This document shows, piece after piece, positions 9,206-17,444 of a stretch of DNA of 64,000 bases. The position numbers and the translations under genes are program-made. The stretch's first letter is position 1. Each line of letters begins with the position of its first letter. This stretch comes from J051 sp040289295 (GTDB lineage: Bacteria > Armatimonadota > Fimbriimonadia > Fimbriimonadales > ATM1): assembly GCA_040289295.1 (NCBI GenBank), contig PSLA01000007.1:21705-85704 (forward strand), in the 5' to 3' direction. The notes beneath the pieces are model-generated. The model was not told the DNA's origin. It searched no databases and saw nothing but the letters and a program-made list of their open reading frames with translations.

Positions 9206-10046
9206 GTATGCCTCCTGTTCGTATGAACGCGGCGGCGAGCACCACGAGACGGAAAAGCCAGATCAGGGGAAGATTCCACCACCGCAAGTACCATTTATCG
9301 TAGAATCGCAACAAACTTCGGTGCGATTCCCAAATCATGCTTTTGTGAACCTGGCGTGTGCCGGCTCCTCCGTGATGAATGACGCGCACGCCGGGGTGAT
9401 AATACACCGTCCACCCGGCGTTGCGCACGCGCAGGCACCAGTCCACGTCGTTAAAGAAGATCGGAAACCGTTCGTCAAAGAGCCCCACTTGATCGAACAC
9501 CGCCCTACGCGATAGCAGAAACGTGCCCATGGGCTGCTCAACCTCGGCTGGCGAGTCGTAGTCGAAGAAGCGATAGCGATACTTGGCGAAGAACCGACTG
9601 CGTGGGAACAGGCGAGCGAATCCAAGCAGGTCAAACAGCACGGGCAGAGGGCGCGGGAAACTGCGGAGAGACGACTGCGTGCTCCCATCGGGGCTTACGA
9701 GCCTCGCCGCGAGCACCCCCACGGTTGGCATTGAGCGCAGTATGTCAACAGAGCGTTGAAGGCTGTCGTCAATGAACTCGGTATCGGGATTGAGAAGAAG
9801 GATTGCGTCACCAAGTGCTGCCCGGATGCCGATGTTGTTTCCCGCAGCGTAGCCATGGTTTGCTCTCTCGGTGAGTAGGCGCACCTGCGGGAAGCGGCTG
9901 CGAACCATCGCGGCAGAACCGTCCTCACTTGCGTTGTCTACGACGATAACCTCGAAGGATTCAGCCGGAGCGTGCTGCTGCAAGGACGCCAGGCACTTTT
10001 CGAGGAGCGCCTTCGTATTCCAATTGACGATTACGATGCTCAACAT
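9186..10046 (-). CDS. GT2 family glycosyltransferase
   Basis: Second GT2 glycosyltransferase, 286 residues, with SIVIVNWNTKALLEKCLASL, VIVVDNASEDGSAAMV, LLNPDTE (the DxD-like site) and FDERFPIFFNDVDWCLRVRNAG. A hydrophobic C-terminal stretch (NLPLIWLFRLVVLAAAFI) may anchor it. ATG 10046 is chosen because residues upstream of it in the open frame do not resemble the family and that stretch holds a promoter-like palindrome. It is the first gene of the three-gene surface-glycan operon running leftward, divergent from the LysM/NlpC gene. Confidence 0.86.
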   Translation of the reverse strand: MLSIVIVNWNTKALLEKCLASLQQHAPAESFEVIVVDNASEDGSAAMVRSRFPQVRLLTERANHGYAAGNNIGIRAALGDAILLLNPDTEFIDDSLQRSVDILRSMPTVGVLAARLVSPDGSTQSSLRSFPRPLPVLFDLLGFARLFPRSRFFAKYRYRFFDYDSPAEVEQPMGTFLLSRRAVFDQVGLFDERFPIFFNDVDWCLRVRNAGWTVYYHPGVRVIHHGGAGTRQVHKSMIWESHRSLLRFYDKWYLRWWNLPLIWLFRLVVLAAAFIRTGGIHAGYRS

Positions 10047-10062
10047 GCCCTTCGGCGCGGCG

Positions 10063-10079
10063 TGCGCTATGTTAGCGCA
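10063..10079. promoter_or_regulatory. 17-base perfect palindrome upstream of glycan operon
   Basis: TGCGCTA-TGT-TAGCGCA has 7-base arms around a 3-base centre, 17 bases upstream of the first glycosyltransferase start. On the minus strand it contains TAACAT, a -10-like hexamer. It could be an operator for a dimeric repressor or a short hairpin in the leader. Confidence 0.4.
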
Positions 10080-10266
10080 TGCCGCAACCGCCGGATGGGA
10101 TGGGTCGAAATCGCGCAAAAATGGCGCTTTTTGTCCAATCCTTGCCAATTTACTTGAGGTTTTCGCTCCAAGGGTTGCATTTTGATGGGGTGTTCGGGTA
10201 ACGTTCGTCGGTTCCGCTTGGGATGGGATGCCCTGGACGGTTGCCTCGGGCGGAGAGGAGCAAACT

Positions 10267-11391
10267 ATGAACAGACTTGGATTGCTGGTGGCAATTGTAT
10301 CTGTCGCTGCCACAGCATTTGCACAAGCGACCTATACTGTAAAATCGGGCGACACACTTGAGAAGATTGCTAAGCGATTCAACTGCAAGGTTGACGCACT
10401 GGCCCGAAAGAACGGCATCACAGACGCGAAGAGGCTTCAGGTCGGCCAGGTCTTGCGCCTGACCAGCGACCCAAGTTCGTACAGGAACGGCAAGGTGCCG
10501 GAGAGCGTCAAGCCGAGTGCCAAGCAGACCGCAGCAAGTGGCACGGCGAAGACTGCTACGATCCTGAAGGACAAGGTGAACGTTCGCGAGAAGCCGAAGA
10601 CATCAAGCAAGTCGCTTGTGCAGGTCGAGAAGGGGCGCACCGCCACCGTGCTTGGGGAAGAATCGGGTTGGTACAAGTTGAGGTTCCCTGGTGGCACAGT
10701 CGGCTTCGTTCGCAAGGACATGGTAACGCTCTCCGCCTCCGCCAAACCCGCGGCGAAGCAAGCGACGAGCGCCGGGCCTGAGGTGATGCCGGGAAACACC
10801 GTAACCATCACGGCTGATGCAGTCATCCTGCGCGCCGGTCCCTCGACCAGGCAGCCGGTCGTGGCTAAGTTGCGCAAGGGCGTCGAGGCGCAGGTGATTG
10901 GTCGACACGAACAGTGGCTGAAAGTAACTCTCCCGGGCGGAGCAACCGGCTTCGTCCACGGCCGCCTCACCTCTGCGAAGGATAGCATCGCAGCGTCGGC
11001 GCCAACGGGAAGCGACCGGAGCGAGTTGATCACTACGGCACGGCGATACCTGGGAGTTCGTTACGTGTACGGAGGCGAAACCTCGCGCGGATTCGATTGT
11101 TCGGGATTCGTGCACTTCCTGTATCACACAGTCGAAAACGTTACGTTACCTCGAACTTCCACTGCCCAGGCGTCGGCAGGTGTTCCAGTGAAGAAAGAGG
11201 ATTTACAGCCGGGCGACTTGGTGTTCTTCCGGACGGGGCGCAGCGTGCGGATCAACCACGCTGGCATCTACATAGGCGGAGGCAAATTCATTCATGCGAG
11301 CAGTGGTGGTGGAGTGGTAAAGATAGATTCCATCACGAGCGGCTATTACGCCGCGCGGTTCGTTACCGCGCGACGCATTGAAAAGAAGTAA
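10267..11391 (+). CDS. LysM / double SH3b / NlpC-P60 peptidoglycan endopeptidase
   Basis: Secreted cell-wall hydrolase of 374 residues. Signal peptide about 1-19, one LysM domain (about 21-65, YTVKSGDTLEKIAKRF) for glycan binding, two bacterial SH3 domains (about 97-155 and 180-237), then an NlpC/P60 cysteine peptidase domain that cuts gamma-D-Glu-diamino acid bonds. The catalytic residues are visible: FDCSG (Cys278), NHAGIY (His331) and FIHAS (His343). ATG 10267 is taken rather than 10228 because it begins the signal peptide and follows GGAGAGGAG. The roughly 180-base region upstream is not coding on this strand; I could not recognise a riboswitch in it. Confidence 0.92.
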   Translation: MNRLGLLVAIVSVAATAFAQATYTVKSGDTLEKIAKRFNCKVDALARKNGITDAKRLQVGQVLRLTSDPSSYRNGKVPESVKPSAKQTAASGTAKTATILKDKVNVREKPKTSSKSLVQVEKGRTATVLGEESGWYKLRFPGGTVGFVRKDMVTLSASAKPAAKQATSAGPEVMPGNTVTITADAVILRAGPSTRQPVVAKLRKGVEAQVIGRHEQWLKVTLPGGATGFVHGRLTSAKDSIAASAPTGSDRSELITTARRYLGVRYVYGGETSRGFDCSGFVHFLYHTVENVTLPRTSTAQASAGVPVKKEDLQPGDLVFFRTGRSVRINHAGIYIGGGKFIHASSGGGVVKIDSITSGYYAARFVTARRIEKK

Positions 11392-11419
11392 GCGCTTCGG
11401 GGTACACTGCCGCACATAC

Positions 11420-11495
11420 GCCCCGGTCGTCTAGCGGTTAGGACATCGCCCTTTCACGGCGAAGGTCGCGGGTTCGAATCCCGTCCGGGGTACCA
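11420..11495 (+). tRNA. tRNA-Glu (anticodon TTC)
   Basis: A 76-base cloverleaf with CCA encoded. Acceptor GCCCCGG pairs with CCGGGGT (with a G-T closing pair), the anticodon loop CTTTCAC has TTC at 11453-11455 closed by TCGCC/GGCGA, and the T-arm is CGGGTTCGAATCCCG. It lies 28 bases after the NlpC/P60 gene. Confidence 0.97.
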
Positions 11496-11504
11496 GCTGT
11501 TGTA

Positions 11505-12389
11505 TCAACCGACCAATCGCGCGAGCGTTTGTCGAATCTCGACGTCCTCGAACTCGAAGCCGTTTCCCTGGGCGCGTTTTGGTACCACGCGCTGGCTCAA
11601 GAGCAGGCCCTCGTCCGCCATCTCACCAAGCAATAGGCGAAGTGCGAACGCGGGTACACGAAGGAGCACCGGGCGCCGCAGCGCCGCGCCTAACGCGTAA
11701 GAGAACTCTCGATTCCGAACCGGGTTTGGCGACGCCACGTTCACGGGCCCGACCCATCGCTCCTCCTCGATGCAAGCGACGGCGAGCCTCACCCAGTCGT
11801 TGAGGCTCACCCACGGAAGGAACTGCTTTCCCGAGCCGAGCACCGCCCCAAGACCGAACTGGAACGGCCGCGCCATCACCTCCAGCGCCCCGCCTTGCTC
11901 GGAGAGGACGACCGCAGTGCGGAGAAGTGCGACGCGCACGCCTGAGCGCTCTGCTTCAAGCGCCGCGGACTCCCACTCCACACCCACTTGAGCCAAGAAG
12001 CCCTCGCCAGGGGGCGACTCTTCGGTGAGCACCTCGTCCCCCCGGTCGCCGTAGTAGCCGACAGCCGAAGCACAAACGAACACTTTGGGTAGGGCGGCGG
12101 CACGCGCAATCTGCGAGGCGAGGGCCGCTGTCGAAACGACGCGGCTGTCGCGGATGCGGCGTTTCTTCTCCTCCGTCCACCGGCCAACGATACTCTCGCC
12201 AGCAAGGTGGACGAGCGCATCGAACGATTCGAAGGCCTCAAGGCTGTGGAAGCCTTCGCTCGGCGACCAGGCGAGCGCGCTTTTTTCGCGTGAGCGTGAA
12301 AGCCTGAGCACCGTATGCCCCCGTCCTTCGAGGGCGCGAGCGAGCGCTCCTCCGAGCAGGCCTGTCGCTCCAGTTATCGCAACACGCAT
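11505..12389 (-). CDS. TIGR01777-type NAD(P)-dependent epimerase-like SDR
   Basis: Atypical short-chain dehydrogenase of 294 residues (SDR39U1/YfcH family). The Rossmann motif GATGLLGGALARAL is at residues 7-20, VGYYGDRGDEVL covers the Tyr-containing active-site region (about 105-120), and the C-terminal DUF1731-like part reads NPVRNREFSYALGAALRRPVLLRVPAFALRLLLGEMADEGLLLSQRVVPKR. The physiological substrate of the family is unknown. Its ATG begins immediately after the TAG of the upstream cupin gene, so the two are co-transcribed. Confidence 0.9.
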   Translation of the reverse strand: MRVAITGATGLLGGALARALEGRGHTVLRLSRSREKSALAWSPSEGFHSLEAFESFDALVHLAGESIVGRWTEEKKRRIRDSRVVSTAALASQIARAAALPKVFVCASAVGYYGDRGDEVLTEESPPGEGFLAQVGVEWESAALEAERSGVRVALLRTAVVLSEQGGALEVMARPFQFGLGAVLGSGKQFLPWVSLNDWVRLAVACIEEERWVGPVNVASPNPVRNREFSYALGAALRRPVLLRVPAFALRLLLGEMADEGLLLSQRVVPKRAQGNGFEFEDVEIRQTLARLVG

Positions 12390-12803
12390 CTACTCACCGA
12401 TGATGATTCGGTCCTTTCCGTCGAACTTCGGCGAGAACACGGACACGGCGACCACGTCGTCGCCGTGCGGGGTGAAGGCGTGGGGTGTGCCTTGAGGAAT
12501 GAACATCAGGTCACCTGGGCGCACGATCCGCTCCAGGTCTCCCAAGCGCATCGTCCCCATGCCGCGCACGATGATGACGGTCTCATCATGCTTGGCGTTG
12601 TAGTGAGCCGGAACGGGCCCGAGGTTCACCAGGTTTACCGTGGTGTTCGCGCCCTCGGCGAAGAGGTGGACGACCTTGTCGGGATGCGCCTTTCTGAGCG
12701 CGTCCGCCACTCTGGTCGCTGAGTCGAGCCGTGGGCTCGGTTCGTCGCCACCAAGCACCGTCGCGGCGAAGATGAGGAGAGCCGGAACCGTGAGTCGCTT
12801 CAC
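12390..12803 (-). CDS. exported cupin-domain protein
   Basis: Protein of 137 residues: short signal peptide (VKRLTVPALLIFAATVLGG) followed by a single cupin_2 barrel with HYNAKHDETVIIVRGMGTM and PGDLMFIPQGTPHAFTPHG, providing His and Glu metal ligands of the usual kind. Function beyond metal or small-ligand binding cannot be stated. GTG 12803 is chosen because it starts the signal peptide and lies 6 bases after a CATAAT hexamer. The frame extends further upstream without family resemblance. It lies immediately upstream of the SDR gene. Confidence 0.75.
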   Translation of the reverse strand: MKRLTVPALLIFAATVLGGDEPSPRLDSATRVADALRKAHPDKVVHLFAEGANTTVNLVNLGPVPAHYNAKHDETVIIVRGMGTMRLGDLERIVRPGDLMFIPQGTPHAFTPHGDDVVAVSVFSPKFDGKDRIIIGE

Positions 12804-12809
12804 GCATGG

Positions 12810-12815
12810 ATTATG
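12810..12815 (-). promoter_or_regulatory. -10-like hexamer CATAAT, leaderless start of cupin gene
   Basis: CATAAT ends 6 bases before the GTG start at 12803, so transcription would begin at or next to the start codon. Confidence 0.45.
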
Positions 12816-13115
12816 CTCCAGCAGTAGATTCCCAGGGAACCGACCTTGGAGCCTTACCAATTGGGATGCCGCGCGTACCGGAGACTTTCGAGGAGCAATG
12901 TTCTTATCTTGCAAAGCGTGTTTACGACAGCCTCCGGGGTCACCCAGCGTCATTCAGCCGCGGCTTGGGCGCTACCTCAACCAAGGAGTTTGCTGATCCA
13001 CACACCTCTTTAAGCGAGTCAAAGCCGTCTTTAAGCGGGCTAAAGCCGTCTGTCGGCGAGTTGTAAAGCCGTCTTGCAACCGGCCCCACACTGATGCGGC
13101 TGAGCGGCACGGCGA
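12816..13115. other. 300-base intergenic region with short direct repeats
   Basis: Between the divergently oriented cupin gene and the 3' end of the carbonic anhydrase gene. It holds a degenerate tandem repeat at about 13007-13074. An 86-codon plus-strand open frame at 12806-13066 has no clear codon bias or ribosome site and I do not call it. No RNA gene is recognised. Confidence 0.6.
13007..13074. repeat. three-copy degenerate 21-23 base tandem repeat
   Basis: AAAGCCGTCT occurs at 13021-13030, 13042-13051 and 13065-13074. CTTTAAGCG precedes the first and second copies. The period is 21-23 bases. Confidence 0.7.
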
Positions 13116-13700
13116 CTAGTGACCATCCAGCACGGCTACCTCACCGGAGATCATGTTCAGCACGGCAGGTACACACTCGCACTCGCCCGCCCTGACGGCT
13201 GACCGAAGCGCCGACGAGAGTGACACCAGCCGATGCGCGGAGAAGCGGGCGTTCTCTTCGACAAGTTGTTCGATGGTGGGGGTGCCGATGCGGCGCCGCG
13301 CCTGGTTCAGAGCCGGGCCGATGTGTGTGCTTACCCAAGAGCACGAATACCCCTTGTTCAGCACTGCGGAAACGGCGAGGCAACCGGAATGGCCCAAGAC
13401 GACTACGAGAGGTACCTTGAAGTGCCCGACGGCGAGGTCCACAGTCCATTGAACGCTTTCGGCGGCCACGTTGCCGGGGATGCGAGCGACGAAGAGCTTC
13501 CCAAGCGGCTGGTCGAAGATGACCTCTGGGGCGACGCGGGTGTCCGAGCAAGCCACCACGGCAGCGATGGGTGACTGCTCCGCTGCAAGAGTTGCCCTCA
13601 GCTCGGCGGGGTAGGCGCGGGTAACCGGCTCGCCGGCGACGTACCTCGCGTTTCCTTCGAGCAGTTCAAGCAGTACCCCGCGGGGCGTTGGCCGGTCCAT
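13116..13700 (-). CDS. beta-class carbonic anhydrase
   Basis: Zinc enzyme interconverting CO2 and bicarbonate, about 194 residues. The conserved ACSDTR gives the Cys ligand and the Asp-Arg dyad, and LGHSGC gives the His and second Cys ligand (H-x-x-C). IPGN and VQWTVDLAVGHF are also family-like. I take ATG 13700 (MDRPTPRGVL) rather than the longer frame to 13730, since a CAGAAT hexamer lies 7 bases upstream of 13700. It is a monocistronic unit divergent from purL. A role in supplying bicarbonate for biosynthesis is plausible but inferred. Confidence 0.92.
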   Translation of the reverse strand: MDRPTPRGVLLELLEGNARYVAGEPVTRAYPAELRATLAAEQSPIAAVVACSDTRVAPEVIFDQPLGKLFVARIPGNVAAESVQWTVDLAVGHFKVPLVVVLGHSGCLAVSAVLNKGYSCSWVSTHIGPALNQARRRIGTPTIEQLVEENARFSAHRLVSLSSALRSAVRAGECECVPAVLNMISGEVAVLDGH

Positions 13701-13849
13701 CGCTGTGATTCTGACCGATTTTGAGACCACGGCTCGAATGTTCGGAGGCGCTTACGTTTGGGTACGCGTGGCAGAGGTGCACAAGCGGTACCAGGCACCG
13801 TTGCTCCCTGGCTTTCTGCTGTTCGCGAGCTGGGAGGGCGAGCGCTCCC

Positions 13850-13876
13850 TTGGTTGGGTGGCAGTCGTTCTATAAT
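13850..13876 (+). promoter_or_regulatory. purL promoter, consensus -10 TATAAT
   Basis: TATAAT at 13871-13876 with TTGGTT at 13850-13855 as a possible -35 (15-base spacer). The ATG at 13884 is 7 bases after the -10, so the mRNA should start at or within a base or two of the start codon and be leaderless. Confidence 0.6.
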
Positions 13877-13883
13877 CTGCGCC

Positions 13884-16271
13884 ATGCCGGTGGAGCCGCA
13901 GGGCACGAAGCAGTATCAAGAGTTGGGCTTGACCGACGCCGAGTACAGGGCGATTGAACGGCAATTGGGCAGAGCGCCTTCCAACACGGAGTTGGGAATG
14001 TTCGCGGTGCTCTGGAGCGAGCACTGCAGCTATAAATCGAGCAGGACCGTGCTGAAGCTCTTCTCCCGCTACCGCGAGAGCGTTGAGGGCGCGGGACTGG
14101 AGAACGCCGGCGTTGTGGACATCGGCGCAGGCTGGGGGGTGGCGTTCAAGATTGAGAGTCACAACCATCCAAGCGCCGTCGAGCCGTACCAGGGGGCGGC
14201 CACTGGTGTGGGAGGCATTATCCGCGACGTGCTTGCGATGGGGGCGCGACCGATCGCATGCCTCGACTCGCTCCGCTTCGGCGACCCCGGAGCGAGCGCG
14301 CTGGATCGGCGGCTCTTCGACGGCGTGGTGCGCGGCATCGGCGGATATGGCAATTGTATTGGCGTGCCGACGGTTGCAGGTGACGTTCAGTTTCACGAGC
14401 GGTACTCAGGCAGTCCGTTAGTCAACGCGATGTGCGTGGGGATCGTGCGGATGGATCGCATCGCCACGGCGACGGCGGACACCCCTGGAGCGATGGTTAT
14501 GTATCTGGGCAGCGCGACGGGCCGAGACGGCATCCACGGAGCCTCCTTCGCGAGCGAGGTGCTGGGCGAGGACAGCGAAAGCAAGCGCCCCAACGTGCAG
14601 ATTGGCGACCCGTTCGCGGGCAAGTTGCTCATTGAGGCGACGCTTGAAGTTCTAGAAACGGGCGCGCTTCTCGCGATTCAAGACATGGGCGCCGCAGGGC
14701 TAACCTGCAGCACGTGCGAGATGAGCGCCAAGGGTGGAAGCGGAATGGAGATTGACCTCGACGCCGTGCCGCTTCGCGACTCCACTATGCGTCCCGACGA
14801 AATCATGCTGAGCGAAACGCAGGAGAGAATGCTTGCCGTGGTCGAGCCGGGGCGGGAAGGCGAGGTCGTCGCGGTGTTCGAAAAGTGGGGCTTGCCGGCA
14901 GCGGTCATCGGGCGCGTGACGGATTCGGGGCGCGTGGTCGTGCGGCACATGGGGGAGGTGGTCGCCGACGTGCCCGCAGAGTTCATTGCCAACGGTTGCC
15001 CACTGATTGACCTTCCGGTGAAGGAGCCACCAAGCGTGGTTCAAGCACGCTCTTTCTGCCCACAAGACGTACCCATACCGCAGGACTTGGATAAGGCGCT
15101 GCTTAGGCTGCTCGCCTCACCCAACATTGCCAGTCGGCGATGGGTGTACGAACAGTATGACTACACCGTGCAGACGCGAACCGCCGTGCCACCGGGCGCT
15201 GCTGACGCTGCGGTGCTCGCGCTTCGAGAAGCGCCCGTCGCCCTCGCGATGAAGAGCGACGGCAACGGCCGATGGACGTTCGCGGACCCGTACGTCGGTG
15301 GCCAGTTGGCGCTCATCGAGGCGGCGCGCAACGTGGCGTGCACGGGAGCGCGGCCGATCGGTGCAACCGACTGCCTGAACTTCGGAGACCCCAACCGACC
15401 GGAGGTCTTTTTCCAGTTTCGCGAGGCTGTGCGTGGGCTTGCCGACGCGGCGGAAGCGCTGGAGATCCCTGTGGTGAGTGGCAACGTGAGTTTCTACAAT
15501 GAAACGCCGCTCGGCGAGGTGCTGCCCACACCAGTCGTAGGCGTTGTTGGCGTGCTGAGCGAAGGCGTGAAGCCGCTGCGCATGGCGTTCCCACGGGGGC
15601 GCGGCTACATCTACTTGGTTTCAGGCCATTGGACGCCGCGGCACGAGTCCATCGGCGCAAGCGAATACTTGGCAACGGTGCATGGAATCGAGGGTGGTCA
15701 GCCGGACGCGCCGGACCTCGATAGCGAAAGATCATTGCTACGCTTCATGCAGAAGGCTGCTCATGATCAACTGGTGGACTGCGCGCACGACGTGTCGGAA
15801 GGCGGCCTCGCGGTAGCGGTGGCGGAGATGTGCCTCGCCGGCGGCGTTGGGGCGCACGTGCTGCTGGACTCGGAGGAGCATTACTTGAAGCACATTCTCG
15901 GCCCGGTGCTTGAGAACATGACCGCGCAGGGCGCGGCGCCGAGCGAGGCGATTTATCGCTCTATTCTGGACGATGAGAGGCAGCACGACGCGTGGTCATT
16001 CAGCGAGCGCGTCGATTCCCACCTGTTCGGCGAGACGCCGTCACGTATAGTACTTGGCGTCTCAGCCGAGAAGTGCGCCCGAGGTGCAATCGAGCGAATG
16101 TTCGAGATTGCGTCCGAGTTGGGGCTGTTCCTTAACTGCATCGGCTCATACGACGTAGCGCATCGACACCTGCAGTTCCTTCGTCCTGGCGAGAGCCTCC
16201 TACGTGTGACGCTGGAAGACGCTGCTCGTGCTTATGAACGGTGCCTGCCCAAGGCGATGGGTGAGGAATGA
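13884..16271 (+). CDS. purL: Phosphoribosylformylglycinamidine synthase subunit PurL
   Basis: ATP-dependent FGAM synthase large subunit (795 residues), the fourth step of de novo purine synthesis, working with PurQ and PurS. It shows LWSEHCSYKSSR near residue 45, FKIESHNHPSAVEPYQGAATGVGGIIRD (ATP/substrate loop), GVPTVAGDVQFH, and the second-half repeat ALKSDGNGRW/ GATDCLNFGDPNRPEVF and PVVSGNVSFYNE. The size fits the small PurL class without a fused amidotransferase. purQ and purS are not in this window. ATG 13884 is preceded by a near-perfect -10 and no Shine-Dalgarno, so the 42-codon N-terminal extension in the open frame is rejected. The next gene follows after 28 bases. Confidence 0.96.
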   Translation: MPVEPQGTKQYQELGLTDAEYRAIERQLGRAPSNTELGMFAVLWSEHCSYKSSRTVLKLFSRYRESVEGAGLENAGVVDIGAGWGVAFKIESHNHPSAVEPYQGAATGVGGIIRDVLAMGARPIACLDSLRFGDPGASALDRRLFDGVVRGIGGYGNCIGVPTVAGDVQFHERYSGSPLVNAMCVGIVRMDRIATATADTPGAMVMYLGSATGRDGIHGASFASEVLGEDSESKRPNVQIGDPFAGKLLIEATLEVLETGALLAIQDMGAAGLTCSTCEMSAKGGSGMEIDLDAVPLRDSTMRPDEIMLSETQERMLAVVEPGREGEVVAVFEKWGLPAAVIGRVTDSGRVVVRHMGEVVADVPAEFIANGCPLIDLPVKEPPSVVQARSFCPQDVPIPQDLDKALLRLLASPNIASRRWVYEQYDYTVQTRTAVPPGAADAAVLALREAPVALAMKSDGNGRWTFADPYVGGQLALIEAARNVACTGARPIGATDCLNFGDPNRPEVFFQFREAVRGLADAAEALEIPVVSGNVSFYNETPLGEVLPTPVVGVVGVLSEGVKPLRMAFPRGRGYIYLVSGHWTPRHESIGASEYLATVHGIEGGQPDAPDLDSERSLLRFMQKAAHDQLVDCAHDVSEGGLAVAVAEMCLAGGVGAHVLLDSEEHYLKHILGPVLENMTAQGAAPSEAIYRSILDDERQHDAWSFSERVDSHLFGETPSRIVLGVSAEKCARGAIERMFEIASELGLFLNCIGSYDVAHRHLQFLRPGESLLRVTLEDAARAYERCLPKAMGEE

Positions 16272-16299
16272 ATTCGATCAAACGGATGAAAGGGTGGTT

Positions 16300-16803
16300 A
16301 TGGCAGTTGTGTTCGAACTGAGCGTTGACGTGATGGCGGAGCAGGAAGAAACTCTGGACGCCGTCGGGAACCTCATGGAGCGAGGCCACTACCTTCCTTC
16401 GCGCGCGATCGCGATTCGTGAACTCGCGCCAAAGCCATACAGCGAATCCGGGGCCTTCCTTCCCGGTCAGAGAGTGTCGTTCCTCGTGGACGGGGAAACG
16501 CGGGAGCACGAGATCGTAGCCGTGCAGATGTGGGATGAAGCAGAGGCGAACGTACGCGAGGTTGTGCGCAGCAGTGCGGCAGGAGAGACGCTCGAGTGGC
16601 GACTCTCGGAGTTGACGCCCGGCACAGTGCGCATAACGCTCATCTACCATGCCGAAGTCAACCCGATTGCCCGCATCGCGTTGGCGAGAAGTGCAAAGCG
16701 GTTCTGGAGCGAGGCGCTCGACCGCCTTCGCGTGCACCTCGAGGACAAGAAGACTTTCTCCGGCCCTCGAACGTGGGCGCCGAAGCCGGCTGACCAGCTT
16801 TAG
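16300..16803 (+). CDS. SRPBCC-like protein of unknown function
   Basis: 167 residues, no signal peptide. The pattern of strands and helix (AVVFELSVDVMAEQEETLDAVGN ... GTVRITLIYHAEVNPIARIALARSAKRFWSEALDRLRVHLED) resembles a START/SRPBCC ligand-binding fold, with the long C-terminal helix typical of polyketide-cyclase-like proteins. This is a fold-level guess. ATG 16300 follows an AAAGGG stretch, downstream of purL and probably on the same transcript. Its stop overlaps the convergent YbaN-like gene. Confidence 0.55.
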   Translation: MAVVFELSVDVMAEQEETLDAVGNLMERGHYLPSRAIAIRELAPKPYSESGAFLPGQRVSFLVDGETREHEIVAVQMWDEAEANVREVVRSSAAGETLEWRLSELTPGTVRITLIYHAEVNPIARIALARSAKRFWSEALDRLRVHLEDKKTFSGPRTWAPKPADQL

Positions 16804-17210
16804 ACTTCAGGCTGCTTCCGCGGCTCTGGTCGAAGCGGGCAGGGCGCGTGGGGCGGGCGAGTCTTGCGCGTGGCCAGATAAGTGGCGACGGCGACACAGC
16901 AAACCGCAAGAACCCACTTGACCCACGCCGAAAGGCTTGTAAACAGCGAGAAGAGAACTACGGACAGCACGATCATCGAAATTGCGAGGATCTTGTGCGG
17001 CAGGCTAATGCTCCTGTCCGTCCGCCAGGCGGTGAGCGGAGGCCCCAAACGTGGGTGCTCGAGGAGTCGCCGCTCCAGTTCAGGATTGCTCCGGGCAAAG
17101 CACCAGGCCGCTAAGATCACGAAAATGGTGGTTGGTAAGCCGGGGATGAGGACGCCAACCGCGCCCACGCTCATGAACAGAAATCCGGCAGCAAGCAGAA
17201 CCGGTCGCAT
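16800..17210 (-). CDS. YbaN/DUF454 family inner membrane protein
   Basis: 136 residues with about three hydrophobic segments (PVLLAAGFLFMSVGAVGVLIPGLPTT; KILAISMIVLSVVLFSLF; VKWVLAVCCVAVATYLA). The motif GVLIPGLPTTIFVILAAWCFARSNP is the DUF454 signature. The biological role of the family is not established. ATG 17210 lies 6 bases after TAGAAT (17217-17222), a hexamer that also includes the stop codon of the upstream S4 gene. Confidence 0.85.
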   Translation of the reverse strand: MRPVLLAAGFLFMSVGAVGVLIPGLPTTIFVILAAWCFARSNPELERRLLEHPRLGPPLTAWRTDRSISLPHKILAISMIVLSVVLFSLFTSLSAWVKWVLAVCCVAVATYLATRKTRPPHAPCPLRPEPRKQPEV

Positions 17211-17216
17211 GAGCGT

Positions 17217-17222
17217 ATTCTA
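17217..17222 (-). promoter_or_regulatory. -10-like hexamer TAGAAT for the YbaN-like gene
   Basis: TAGAAT six bases before ATG 17210. Its TAG is also the stop codon of the S4-domain gene, so the promoter is embedded in the end of the upstream gene. Confidence 0.4.
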
Positions 17223-17444
17223 TCCGGTCGACTGCTCAGCACGCACGACCACTTCCTGGTCACCCACGCGCACAACGTCGCCGCACCTCAGTTTGCGGCC
17301 TCTCCTCTGCTCCACTTCCGCATTGACCAAGACAGCGCCCGAAGCGATGAGCGAGCGAGCCTCCCCGCCCGTGTCGGAGAAGCCCGCCCATTTGAGGAAC
17401 TGGCCGAGCGTGATGAACGGCGTTCGAATCGAGACGTGCCTCAC
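17220..17444 (-). CDS. small S4-domain RNA-binding protein
   Basis: 74 residues forming a single S4 domain: FITLGQFLKWAGFSDTGGEARSLIASGAVLVNAEVEQRRGRKLRCGDVVRV, similar to the YaaA/YlmH-type and heat-shock Hsp15-like RNA-binding proteins. It probably binds structured RNA such as ribosomal or tRNA substrates. The start is GTG 17444, which overlaps the GNAT stop as GTGA. A longer open frame to 17543 lies inside the GNAT gene and is rejected. Co-transcribed with the GNAT gene. Confidence 0.8.
   Translation of the reverse strand: MRHVSIRTPFITLGQFLKWAGFSDTGGEARSLIASGAVLVNAEVEQRRGRKLRCGDVVRVGDQEVVVRAEQSTG

Noticed and set aside
10100..10266. riboswitch ahead of the LysM/NlpC gene (cyclic-di-AMP type considered)
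   Set aside because: I could not align it with the conserved core; the context is suggestive only.
12806..13066. 86-codon plus-strand frame in the cupin-carbonic anhydrase intergenic region
   Set aside because: No ribosome site, mixed codon use and repeats in the second half; more likely noncoding.
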